Positions 42,987-51,564 of a stretch of 56,940 bases of DNA are shown piece after piece. Within the stretch, counting starts at the first letter, position 1, and each line of letters begins with the position of its first letter. Source of the stretch: Planctomycetota bacterium. Its GTDB lineage: Bacteria > Planctomycetota > UBA1135. Location of the stretch: positions 1 to 56,940 of the forward strand of contig SHNF01000003.1 in the NCBI GenBank assembly GCA_004295085.1, given 5' to 3'. The position numbers were made by a program, and so were the translations under genes. Below the pieces are notes generated by a model that saw only the letters and a program-made list of their open reading frames with translations, was not told where the DNA came from and ran no database searches.

Positions 42987-45900
42987 GGCGCGGCGCCGCC
43001 CTGGTGGTGGTGCTCCTGGCGCTGGCGCTGCTGTTTGCTCTGGGCGTTCCGTTCCTGTTCCTGGGGCGCATCCGCAGCGAGGCCGCGCGCGACGGCTACG
43101 ACGAGGTGCGCGCCCGCGTGGCGGTGGAATCGGCCACGGCCTACGCGGTGCACAGCGAGGCCGACAGCCATCCGGCCAACGACCCGACGCCGCTGTGGGA
43201 CGCGGCCGCGGAATGGAACCCGGCGCGCGCCGGCGTGCTGCCGGAGGCCCTGGGCGAGGATTGGAACGATGGCGGCCAGTCCTGGGGCCTGGAAGTGGAG
43301 GCGGTGCAGGCGCGCGTGTCGCTGGCCAGCGCGCCGCTGTGCCTGCTGCAGAACCTGGTGGCCCCGTGCTTCATCAGCGAGGACACGGATTTCCGCGCCA
43401 GCGAGCTGCCCGCGACCGACACGTCCGGTTTCCCGGACCAGGGCCTGCTGTGGATCAACGGGCAGGTGGTTTCCTACGGCGGCCGGCGCGACCAGGCCTT
43501 CCAGGAGGTGGCTCCGGCCAAGGAGCCGCCCGAGGACCTCACGGCCACGCGCTTCCGCGAAGGCTACACCGTGATCGACTTGCGCGTCTACAACCTGGCG
43601 CTGGCGCGCATGCGCGACGGGCGCCACCAGCCGCCGGAATTCCTGGGAGACCTGTTCCAGGTGGACGTCACCGGCGCCGGGCTGCTGCCGGAGGCGGCGC
43701 GCGCGCGCCTGCGGCGCCTGTGCACGTACCGCAGCGGCGCGTTCGGAGCGGCCGAGTGGCAGCCGGCGGTGTGGCTGGCGCAGCCGCCGGACCCGGACAC
43801 CCCGGAGCTGGTGAGCATCACCGACGGCACCGGCATCAGCCGCGGCACCATCCTGCGCTTCCTGCCCGAGTCGGGTCCGCCGCTGGACAGCTTCGCGCTG
43901 CTCAAGGGCGGCGTGGCGCTGCTGCTGCCCGGCGCGCTGCCGCAGGACTTCGAGCCGTACGCGACGCGCGTGTACCCCTTGTGCCGCGAACCGGTGGACC
44001 TCAACAGCGCGCCGGCCGAGATCGTGCATGCCCTGGCGCTGGGCCTGCGCTGGGGCGGGCCGCCGCCGCTGCACCCGCAGGAGGGCCGCGGACTGTCCGG
44101 AAGCGCGTCCAGCGACTGGATCAGTCCGCGCAAGGCGCGCGAGTTCGCCGGGCGCGTGCTCGCGGCCCGCCCGCTGCACGGCCCCGACGACCTGTGGGAG
44201 CGCGTGCTCGCGCCCATGGTCGACGGCGGCGTGCTCAGCGAGATCGAGGCCTACGCCGTGCACCTCAACGGCCTGGATCCCAACGACGGGCGCCTGGACC
44301 AGAGCACGCTGCCGTACGGCTACCGCAGCGGCGACCGTTACCTGCAGCGCGTCAACGCCGCCGTGCGCTCGCCCACGGGCGCGACCTTGTCCCGCCATTC
44401 CGCGCGCCAGGAGGTGCAGTGCGCGCCCGGCGGGCCGCTGCTGCGCCTGTGGCGCACGCAGGTGGAGTTCGAGGAGGCCGGGCGCTACGGCCGCGGCCTG
44501 CACGGCGTGGTGACCCTGCCCTACAACGTGGGCGTGCTGGGCGGCGAGCACGACTTCAGCGATCCGCTGACGCTGCGCACCGGCCTGCGCGCACCGCCGG
44601 GGCGCGTGCAGGCCTCCACGGACGAGGAGGAGTCGGGACTGATGCCGCGTCCGGTGCGCGACTTCGAGGACTTCGGCCAGCTCGGCACCGGGCGCACCGA
44701 GCATTTCGATTTCGAAGCCTCGCCGCTGGGCTACGACGCGCGCGAGCGCGGCCCGTGGCGCACCACGGTGCTGGAGTGGAACCTCCTCAACCTGGCGAAC
44801 CCGGCGCCGGCGCCGCTGCCCGCGGGCGTCGCCTCCAGCGCCGTGGAGCCGATCCACGTGCAGGGCTGGTTCGAGATGCCGCCCCAGCTGGCCGATGCCA
44901 CCTTGTTCGACCTGGCCGGCACCGAGCTGGACCGCTCGCGCGTGGTGGCCGCCATCGTGGGCGGCCAGCTGCTGGTGCGCGGCTACGACAACGCCGGCGA
45001 CGATCCGCTGGACGAGGACAACCAGGTGCAGGCGGTGGAAGTGCGCGTGGATCCGGCCGAGTACCCGCTGGCCGACCGCTGGCTGCACCTCTCGGCGCTG
45101 CTGCGCGGCATCTCGCCGCGCGGCGTGCAGGTGGCGGTGGACGGGGTGCCGCGTGGGCGCAGCAACGTCCTGACCTACCTGACCGCGCCGGTGAGCGCGT
45201 TCGTGGCCGGGTCGCCCGACGACGAGATCCTCGTGGAGTCGACGGAGGGCTTCCCGGCGCGCGGCGTGCTGAGAATCGGCGACGAAGTGCTGGAGTACTC
45301 GGCCCGCAACGCCGGCTCGTTCGTCACGGCGCGCAGCACCGGCAGCAACGGCTACCTGGGCGGGCGCGCCGCGCGCGAGCCCAGCGACGCGCTCATCAAC
45401 ACCCTGGACACGTCGCACCCGGCCGGCGCGGCCGTGGAGCTGTACGGCTACAGCGCGGTCCTGGACAGCCCGATCCCGCCCGGCGGCGGCCGCCTCAGCG
45501 GCGAGGTCGGACCCTGGTCCATGGCGCGCGCGGTCGAAGGCCAGGACGACATCACCTTCACCTTGCTCACGGGCGAGACCCTGAGCCTGGGCACGGGCAT
45601 CAGTTGCGAGTACCTCGGGCCCGTCGAGCTGCAGCCCGCGTACGCCGGCGATCCGTACTTCGCCCAGGCCTTCCAGAGCGACGGCGGCTTCGCCTTCCTG
45701 ATCCAGTACGCGCCCACGTACCAGGGCCAGCCCATGCTGAGCGCCGACGGCTGCCGGCTCGGAGGTGTGGAGCTGGTCCAGTACTCGGCGCGCACCGGCA
45801 CCAGCATCACCCTGGTGCAGCGCTCGGTGCTGGCGTTGGGCATGCAGGGCGCGCCCGAGACTGTGTACTCGGCCCGGCCGGCCTCGTACGTCACCGAGTG

Positions 45901-47833
45901 GGCCGACTACGTCACCCTGGCGGACGGGACGCCGCTGAACACGCTGCCGGAGTGGGGCGTGTTCGTGATCCCGATCTCGATCAAGGGCACCGGCGTCAGC
46001 GACGTGGCCTACCTGCCGGGGGGCGACACGTTCTCGGCCTACGTGCAGCTCACGCACGATGGCGACGACGCGGCCACCGAGTGGGTGCGCTACGACCACA
46101 TCCAGAGCGGCTGCTTCCTGCGCGACGACTGGGGCGCCGTGTTCGCCGCGTTCAACACCTTCATCCAGCAGCAGGAGGTGGACGTGCCCGACACCCCTCC
46201 CGGCCGCGGCCGCGGTCCCGGCGCGGGCGGCCCGGGAGATCCGCCGGGCGCGCGCGGGCCGGCGCAGGGCGAGGGCGCCAGCGACGTGTTCGTGCGCACG
46301 CTGGGCGAGCCGCTGTCGGACCGCGACGCCAGCCTGGAGGAGCTGCGCCGCAACTTCGATCACCGCGGCGTGCTGCACACCTACGATCACGCCCACAGCG
46401 CCGCGGTGCGGCTGGTGCCGGTGTTCCGCACGGTGCGCGAGCCGTCGCCCTGGTCCGGCTACGTCGGCCGCCTGGACCGCGTGGCGGTGATGCAGCCGGA
46501 CACCAGCCTGCCGCCGTTCTGGTTCACCGTGCAGTGGGGCGCCGCTCCCCACCCGGACGCGGACGCGCGCGTCCAGCAAGGCGTGACCTACGTGGCGTTC
46601 CGGGAGGATCCGGGCCTGGCGGTGGTGGCCGCGGCCAGCCTGCCCAACCTGAACGACGCCGACACCGACGTGCGCGCCTATGCGCGCCTGGTCAAGTTCC
46701 CCAGCGGCGAGCGCCCGCTCGACCTGGAGCAGCTGGTCCTGGGCGGCGACGTCAGCGGCGGGGCCGCCGCGTTCGAGGGACGCCTGGATGAAGTCAGCGC
46801 GCACACCCTGGTCGGACTGGGCGCGCCGGGCTACGGCGCCGCGCGCGGCGGATTCCTGCTGGAGGACGACATCCCGGACACGAGCGTGGCCGAGATCCGC
46901 GTCCATGCCAACGTCATGATCAAGGACGGGCGTGTGATCTACACGCCCAACGCCGGCGACTTCCTGCGCCTGCTGGCGCCGTCCGGCCTGCTGGACGTGG
47001 ACGGCGAGCGCTTCGGCTACTACGAGGTGGATCCCGCCCTGGGCCTGCTGCGGCTCAACGACAACAGCCGCGGCCTGCACGGCACGCAGGAGCGCGCGCA
47101 TTCCGCCGGCACCACGGTCTGGATCGTGGACAGCCGGCCGGCGGCGGCACTGGCCGGCGAGCTGACGCCGGGCGACGCCGTGCTGGATCTCACGCCCGGC
47201 GCCCTGCCGTTCCCGCCGCAGTCGCTGCTGCTGGTGGAGCAGGAACTGCTGGCGACGTTCTTCCAGCCGGGACAGGATCCCAACCAGCGCGCCATGCCGC
47301 GGCGGCGCCCGCGCGAGGACGACACCGACCGCCTGGGCGACGGCATCCTGCGCGGCCGCTTCGGCACCGCCGCGGCCGATCACGGCGTCGGCGCCCTCGC
47401 GTACTCCTTCCCGGCGCGCTGGCACGACCGTTACGTGCCGGAGAGCGACGATCCCGCGGGCGCCTGGCTGGAGATCGGGCTGGAGGAGCCGAACGCGCAC
47501 TGGCGCGGGGTGCAGTTCGAGGCCGAGGTCCCGGACTCGTCCCAGACCGTGCGCGTGCTGGCGCGCGCCGGCACGGCCGCGTGGGAGGATCTCCCCGGCA
47601 CCGCGGGGCTCCTGCTGTTCGACACCGGCTCCAGCCCCGGGGGCGGCCTGCTGCCGCTGGGACTGAACAGCGACCGCCTGGATCTGCGCCTCAGCTTCGA
47701 CTGGGGCCCGGGCGCCTTCGACCCGGTCGGCTTCCGCGCGCACGGCTGGCTCAGCGCGCCGCGGCTGCGCCGCCTGCTCGTGGACTACCTGGCCGACGCG
47801 CGCGTGAACTGGCAAGAGGAGGTGCTGGAGTGA
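42983..47833 (+). CDS. giant GspK-like minor pseudopilin with lectin-like and repeat modules
   Basis: 1616 residues from GTG 42983 (GTGA overlaps at both ends); usual GspK is about 300-350. The N-terminus RRGAALVVVLLALALLFALG has no +5 Glu, as in GspK. The T2SSK helix-hairpin region is at about 335-480 (EPVDLNSAPAEIVHALAL, ISPRKAREFAGRVLA, DLWERVLAPMVDGGVLSEIE). Beyond it lie a LamG-like domain (about 620-720), a module IGDEVLEYSARNAG (about 764), beta-rich parts, a Pro/Gly linker (about 1069-1100), a second LamG-like part (about 1120-1290) and further modules such as RGLHGTQERAHSAGTTVW (about 1362). In T2SS, GspK caps the pseudopilus tip. Here the tip would be a large adhesive or substrate-binding head. 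Confidence 0.8.
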   Translation: MRRGAALVVVLLALALLFALGVPFLFLGRIRSEAARDGYDEVRARVAVESATAYAVHSEADSHPANDPTPLWDAAAEWNPARAGVLPEALGEDWNDGGQSWGLEVEAVQARVSLASAPLCLLQNLVAPCFISEDTDFRASELPATDTSGFPDQGLLWINGQVVSYGGRRDQAFQEVAPAKEPPEDLTATRFREGYTVIDLRVYNLALARMRDGRHQPPEFLGDLFQVDVTGAGLLPEAARARLRRLCTYRSGAFGAAEWQPAVWLAQPPDPDTPELVSITDGTGISRGTILRFLPESGPPLDSFALLKGGVALLLPGALPQDFEPYATRVYPLCREPVDLNSAPAEIVHALALGLRWGGPPPLHPQEGRGLSGSASSDWISPRKAREFAGRVLAARPLHGPDDLWERVLAPMVDGGVLSEIEAYAVHLNGLDPNDGRLDQSTLPYGYRSGDRYLQRVNAAVRSPTGATLSRHSARQEVQCAPGGPLLRLWRTQVEFEEAGRYGRGLHGVVTLPYNVGVLGGEHDFSDPLTLRTGLRAPPGRVQASTDEEESGLMPRPVRDFEDFGQLGTGRTEHFDFEASPLGYDARERGPWRTTVLEWNLLNLANPAPAPLPAGVASSAVEPIHVQGWFEMPPQLADATLFDLAGTELDRSRVVAAIVGGQLLVRGYDNAGDDPLDEDNQVQAVEVRVDPAEYPLADRWLHLSALLRGISPRGVQVAVDGVPRGRSNVLTYLTAPVSAFVAGSPDDEILVESTEGFPARGVLRIGDEVLEYSARNAGSFVTARSTGSNGYLGGRAAREPSDALINTLDTSHPAGAAVELYGYSAVLDSPIPPGGGRLSGEVGPWSMARAVEGQDDITFTLLTGETLSLGTGISCEYLGPVELQPAYAGDPYFAQAFQSDGGFAFLIQYAPTYQGQPMLSADGCRLGGVELVQYSARTGTSITLVQRSVLALGMQGAPETVYSARPASYVTEWADYVTLADGTPLNTLPEWGVFVIPISIKGTGVSDVAYLPGGDTFSAYVQLTHDGDDAATEWVRYDHIQSGCFLRDDWGAVFAAFNTFIQQQEVDVPDTPPGRGRGPGAGGPGDPPGARGPAQGEGASDVFVRTLGEPLSDRDASLEELRRNFDHRGVLHTYDHAHSAAVRLVPVFRTVREPSPWSGYVGRLDRVAVMQPDTSLPPFWFTVQWGAAPHPDADARVQQGVTYVAFREDPGLAVVAAASLPNLNDADTDVRAYARLVKFPSGERPLDLEQLVLGGDVSGGAAAFEGRLDEVSAHTLVGLGAPGYGAARGGFLLEDDIPDTSVAEIRVHANVMIKDGRVIYTPNAGDFLRLLAPSGLLDVDGERFGYYEVDPALGLLRLNDNSRGLHGTQERAHSAGTTVWIVDSRPAAALAGELTPGDAVLDLTPGALPFPPQSLLLVEQELLATFFQPGQDPNQRAMPRRRPREDDTDRLGDGILRGRFGTAAADHGVGALAYSFPARWHDRYVPESDDPAGAWLEIGLEEPNAHWRGVQFEAEVPDSSQTVRVLARAGTAAWEDLPGTAGLLLFDTGSSPGGGLLPLGLNSDRLDLRLSFDWGPGAFDPVGFRAHGWLSAPRLRRLLVDYLADARVNWQEEVLE

Positions 47834-48732
47834 GGCGGCGCCGCGGATTCACCCTGGTGGAGTTGCTGCTGGCGCTCGCCATCTTCGGCGTGCTGGCGCT
47901 GTTCGTGTTCGGCGTGGTGCGCGCCGTGCTGGGCCTGTGGGAGACCGGCGAGCGGCGCGGGCGCGGCGACCTGGAGTTCGCCGCCGCGTTGAACCGCCTG
48001 CGCAGCGACCTGCAGGCCCTGCACGCCGGGCCGAGCGGCTGGCTGGTGTTGGACGACTACGAAGCCGCGCCGGCGAGCTCCAGCGAGCCGGCCTGGCGGC
48101 TGCCGCGCCTGCGCTTCCTGGCGCGGGGCGAGGCCCTGCCCGGCGACGATCCGGACGGTCACGCGGGCGTGGAGGTGGCCTGGCTGCTGGTGCCGGAGAG
48201 TCCCGCGGACTCGCGCCTGACGCGCCTGCTGCGCCTGAGCCTGCTGCAGAATCCCGACCGCAGCCTGGCGGAGGACCGGGTGCTCGCGACCCTGGTGCGC
48301 GAAGGCGCCGGCCTCACGGTCCTGGACGGCGTCGCCTGGCTGCGCTGGGAGGTGGTGGACGAGGCCGGCGCGCGCCAGCCCGCCGCGCGCATCGAGGCGC
48401 GCCAGCCGTTCGGGTTCCCGGCGGCGGTGGAGCTGAGCCTGGAGCGGGTGTCCGCCGGCGCGCGCGCCACCCCCTTGCGCCTCGACGAGGACCTGGGCGA
48501 AGCACCGGGACGGGTGCTCCTGCGCGGCGCAGCACCACTGGTGGTGGCGGAGACCGCGTTGATCGAGCGCGAATGGGTGGCGGTGAGCGGCCGCTTTCCC
48601 CAGCTCACCGCCGTGGAGCGCGGCCTGCGCGGCAGCGCTGCGGCCGCGCACCCGCGCGGCGCGACTGTGTGGCTGGCAGAACGCTTTTCCGGCCGCTGCG
48701 CCCTGAGCGCCGCCGGACGGAGGCTGCCATGA
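47830..48732 (+). CDS. gspJ: minor pseudopilin, GspJ-like
   Basis: 300 residues from GTG 47830 in GTGA overlap. Prepilin motif RRRRG|FTLVELLLALAIFGVLA with Glu at +5, then GspJ-type beta-rich domain (FAAALNRLRSDLQALHAG, GVEVAWLLVPE, LDGVAWLRWEVVDEAG). The C-terminal ~60 residues hold a module also found in the giant neighbour: EREWVAVSGRFPQLTAVERG followed by LRGSAAAAHPRGATVW. GspJ normally forms the tip complex with GspI and GspK. Confidence 0.8.
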   Translation: MRRRRGFTLVELLLALAIFGVLALFVFGVVRAVLGLWETGERRGRGDLEFAAALNRLRSDLQALHAGPSGWLVLDDYEAAPASSSEPAWRLPRLRFLARGEALPGDDPDGHAGVEVAWLLVPESPADSRLTRLLRLSLLQNPDRSLAEDRVLATLVREGAGLTVLDGVAWLRWEVVDEAGARQPAARIEARQPFGFPAAVELSLERVSAGARATPLRLDEDLGEAPGRVLLRGAAPLVVAETALIEREWVAVSGRFPQLTAVERGLRGSAAAAHPRGATVWLAERFSGRCALSAAGRRLP

Positions 48733-49151
48733 GGCCCCGGCGCCGGCGCGGCTTCACGCTGGTCGAGGTGCTGCTGGCCATGGCCATCTTCACGCTCGGG
48801 ATCGCGGCGCTGATGGGCATGTTCCAGTTCGGCGGCGGCATGGAGAGCGAGGCCCGGGCCTACGCCGAGCTGGCGCCGGCGATGGAGGCGGTGGTGGCCG
48901 AGGTCAAGGCGCAGGCCTGGCGCCTGGACGCCAGCGGCTCCATCGCCGGCCTGCGCGAATACAAGGGGGTGGAGGTGCCCGGGGCTCCGGGCTACCGTTA
49001 CGATCTGCAAGCCGATCCCGACGGGGACGCGCCGCTGCGGCGCGCCGTCCTGGTCTTCTACCGGAGCGCCGCGGACAAGCCGGTGGCCCGGGTCGAGTTC
49101 CTGCTGCCGCGCCAGGTGCCGGCGTTGCGGCGCCTGCGAGGGGAGGGCTGA
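48729..49151 (+). CDS. gspI: minor pseudopilin, GspI-like
   Basis: 140 residues in ATGA overlap with the GspJ-like gene. Prepilin motif RRRRG|FTLVEVLLAMAIFTLGI (Glu13 at +5), normal GspI length. GspI starts the tip complex with GspJ and GspK, and the order K-J-I here supports the assignment. The segment AYAELAPAMEAVVAEVKAQA is the expected helix after the hydrophobic stem, followed by a small beta sheet ending in a basic tail. Confidence 0.8.
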   Translation: MRPRRRRGFTLVEVLLAMAIFTLGIAALMGMFQFGGGMESEARAYAELAPAMEAVVAEVKAQAWRLDASGSIAGLREYKGVEVPGAPGYRYDLQADPDGDAPLRRAVLVFYRSAADKPVARVEFLLPRQVPALRRLRGEG

Positions 49152-49154
49152 ACC

Positions 49155-50663
49155 ATGTGGAACCTGCTGCTGATGCTGCTGGCCTGCGCGCCGGCCCAGG
49201 ACGAGCCGTCCGGCGCCGGCGCCGGCGGTGGCGACGAGATCGTGCGCCTGCGCGACGGCCGCCTGCTGGTCGGCGCGATCACGCGCCACGACCTGGACGG
49301 CCTGGAGCTGGTCTCGGCCCGCGATGGCGGCCGCTACGCGCTGCCCTGGAGCGCGCTCTATCCCGGCGAGGCGCAGCGCCTCAAGGACGGCTTCGGCTAC
49401 CACGACGAGGTGGGAGTGCCGATGGTGAGCGCCTCGCGCCTGCTCCTGCGCAACGGCGCCGAGGAGTTGGGCGTCATCCTGCGCCGCGACGAGCGCGGCG
49501 TCGAGCTGCGCACGCGCGAGATCGCCAAGGTCATCCCGCTGGCCGAGCTGGCGGCGCCGCCGGAGACCGTCCTGGTGGCGGCCACGCGCGTGTACACCCC
49601 CGAACAGTTCTACGCGCAGCGCGTCACCGAGGTGGCCGCCGACGACGCCCTGGCCCAGTTCGATTTCGCGCGCGAGCTGCAGTCGGTGTTCGCCCTGGAG
49701 CCGGCGCAGCAGCACCTCGAGAAGGCGCGCGCGCTGGCCACGGCCAGTGGTGACCAGGCGCTGCTGCGGCGCGTGGACGCCGCCGCCGGCGAGCTGGCCC
49801 GCAGCCTGGCCAACCGCGTGGAGGCGCAGGCCCTGGAGGACATCCGCGAGGACATGCACCGGGACCGCTACGCCGATGCCGCGGAGAAGCTGGAGGACTA
49901 CGAGAAGAAGTTCCCCGGCGGCGCCCTGCGCGGCGAGTTCCTGGACCTGCGCGGCCGCTTCGAGGAGCGGCGCGCCGCCGCCATGACCGCGTTTCTCAAC
50001 CGCAACTGGTACGACACCGCCGTCAAGTACCTGAAGCGCAAGGCGCTGGAGCGCGAGCTGAGCTTCGACCAGCTCATGGACTACGCCCAGGAGGAAGTGC
50101 CCCAGCTGGTGCGCAAGGAGCTGCTGGGGCGGCTGCGCGAGGGCTACGCCAAGGACCTGGCCGAGGACCAGATCGACCTGCTGTGGAAGGAGCGCGTGAG
50201 CGCCGGCGCCAAGCGCCACCAGGCGAGCTATGGCTTCGGCACCTGGATCCTGGGCGAGGAGAAGGCGCGCGAGGGCCTGGACGAGAAGAAGGAAGACCAG
50301 AAGAAGGACGACGGCAAGACCGCCGAGCAGAAGGAGCTGGAAGAGCGCACCAAGCGCTACCTCGAGAACCTGGAGCGCGAGCGGCGCAAGTCCAAGGGCG
50401 GCGAGGAAGGCGTCACTCCGGAGGACTGGTGGCTGTCGGCTTCGCCCACGGAGCGCTTCCAGTGGCTGCTCGCCTACTACGCCGAGTTCTCCGGCGACTA
50501 CCAGGTAACCAGCAAGGCGTTCGACGCCTGCCCCACCTGCGCCGGCACCGGCGTGGTCCAGGAGGACAGCCTGGTGCCGGGCTCGGGCGGGCAGCAGAGG
50601 AAGCGCAGCGCCTGCCCCACCTGTCACAAGGTCGGGGTCAAGCGTGCCGTCACCTTCCGCTAG
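49155..50663 (+). CDS. secreted protein with two Sm/SH3-like repeats and a C-terminal CxxC zinc ribbon
   Basis: 502 residues. A Shine-Dalgarno GGGAGGG lies 7 nt before ATG 49155. Signal peptide MWNLLLMLLACAPAQDE. Two similar beta units follow: VRLRDGRLLVGAITRHDLDG (about 30-49) and LLLRNGAEELGVILRRDERG (about 96-115), resembling SLA1/Sm-like folds. The middle is helical and rich in Lys/Glu (EEKAREGLDEKKEDQKKDDG). The end has two CxxC pairs, CPTCAGTG and CPTCHKVG, like half of a DnaJ zinc centre. I do not recognise the family. Its place directly after gspI suggests a role in the same apparatus. Confidence 0.75.
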   Translation: MWNLLLMLLACAPAQDEPSGAGAGGGDEIVRLRDGRLLVGAITRHDLDGLELVSARDGGRYALPWSALYPGEAQRLKDGFGYHDEVGVPMVSASRLLLRNGAEELGVILRRDERGVELRTREIAKVIPLAELAAPPETVLVAATRVYTPEQFYAQRVTEVAADDALAQFDFARELQSVFALEPAQQHLEKARALATASGDQALLRRVDAAAGELARSLANRVEAQALEDIREDMHRDRYADAAEKLEDYEKKFPGGALRGEFLDLRGRFEERRAAAMTAFLNRNWYDTAVKYLKRKALERELSFDQLMDYAQEEVPQLVRKELLGRLREGYAKDLAEDQIDLLWKERVSAGAKRHQASYGFGTWILGEEKAREGLDEKKEDQKKDDGKTAEQKELEERTKRYLENLERERRKSKGGEEGVTPEDWWLSASPTERFQWLLAYYAEFSGDYQVTSKAFDACPTCAGTGVVQEDSLVPGSGGQQRKRSACPTCHKVGVKRAVTFR

Positions 50664-51564
50664 GGCCGCCGCGCTGGCGCTGGCGCTGGCGGCGGGCTGC
50701 GCCGCGGCGCCCCCGCCGCCGCGCGCGCGCCTGCAACTGGATCGTGCCCCCGCCGCGCTGCCCAACATCACCGTGGACGGAGCCGCGCTCGATGCCAGGG
50801 CCCTGGCCTCGGCCGCCGCGTTCCTGTTCCCGGAGCAGACCCGCGCCCTGGTGCGCGAGCTGCTGCGCGCCGAGTTCGCGCGGCGCGAGGGCCAGCGCCT
50901 GGCGCTGGAGCCGGACGCCGCCACCTTGGAGGACAGCCTGGCGCGGGCCCTGGCCGGGATCCAGGCCACGATGCTGGCGGACGAGGACCTGGAGGCCTGG
51001 GCGCTGCGCGTCTACGGCCGCTCCACCGCTGAAGTGACCGCGGCGCTGCGCGATCAGCTGGCGGAGAACCAGCTGTACCAGCTCGTGCTGCGTGCCGACG
51101 CCCGCGCGCACGGGCGCGCGCGCGTGGCCATGCTGGTGACCACCGAGCGCGAGCGGGCCGAGACCTGGGCGCGCCAGCTGGCGCTGGGCGCCGATCCGGC
51201 GCGCATGGCCGCGGAATCGCTGGAGCGCGCTCCCGGCGGCGGCCCCGTGGTGGCGCCGCTGGCCCTGTACCTGCCGCCGCCGCTGGGCGAGCAGATGGCG
51301 CGCGCGCGCGCGGGCGACGTGCTCGGGCCGGCGCAGCTCGCCGGCGACAGCGCCTGGCGCGTGCTGCGCGTGATCGAGGTCCTGCCACCGGAGCGCACGC
51401 CGCCGCCGGTTTCCGTGCTGCTGGCGGAGCTGGCGGCGCAGCCGGTCGGACCGCTGGAAGCGCGGGCGTGGTTTGAAGAGATGTGCCGCCGCTATACTGC
51501 GGCCGACCGGCTTCCGTCGCTGCAGGCGCCCGGACCGGCGTTCCTGCCCCTTGAGCCCCGCTGA
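50644..51564 (+). CDS. lipoprotein, SurA/PpiC-like foldase
   Basis: 306 residues from GTG 50644, overlapping the previous gene by 20 nt. The signal ends in a clean lipobox, LALAAGC with Cys19, so it should be lipid-anchored. A SurA-like N-terminal helical domain (LPNITVDGAALDARALASAA, ATLEDSLARALAGIQATML, LRDQLAENQLYQLVLRADA) and a parvulin-like C-terminal part (ARVAMLVTTERERAETWARQ, ARAGDVLGPAQLAGDSAWRV) are visible. The catalytic residues of parvulins cannot be confirmed. It may act as a chaperone for exported or pseudopilin-related proteins of this operon. Confidence 0.72.
   Translation: MPSPSARAAALALALAAGCAAAPPPPRARLQLDRAPAALPNITVDGAALDARALASAAAFLFPEQTRALVRELLRAEFARREGQRLALEPDAATLEDSLARALAGIQATMLADEDLEAWALRVYGRSTAEVTAALRDQLAENQLYQLVLRADARAHGRARVAMLVTTERERAETWARQLALGADPARMAAESLERAPGGGPVVAPLALYLPPPLGEQMARARAGDVLGPAQLAGDSAWRVLRVIEVLPPERTPPPVSVLLAELAAQPVGPLEARAWFEEMCRRYTAADRLPSLQAPGPAFLPLEPR

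Noticed and set aside
42428..47815. Very long open frame antisense to the giant GspK-like gene (and similar long antisense frames at 38220-41381 and 36206-37858)
   Set aside because: These frames are rich in His, Arg, Gln, Ala and Val without domain patterns. High GC at third codon positions keeps the opposite frame open. The sense frames have pilin signals and overlapping starts and stops.
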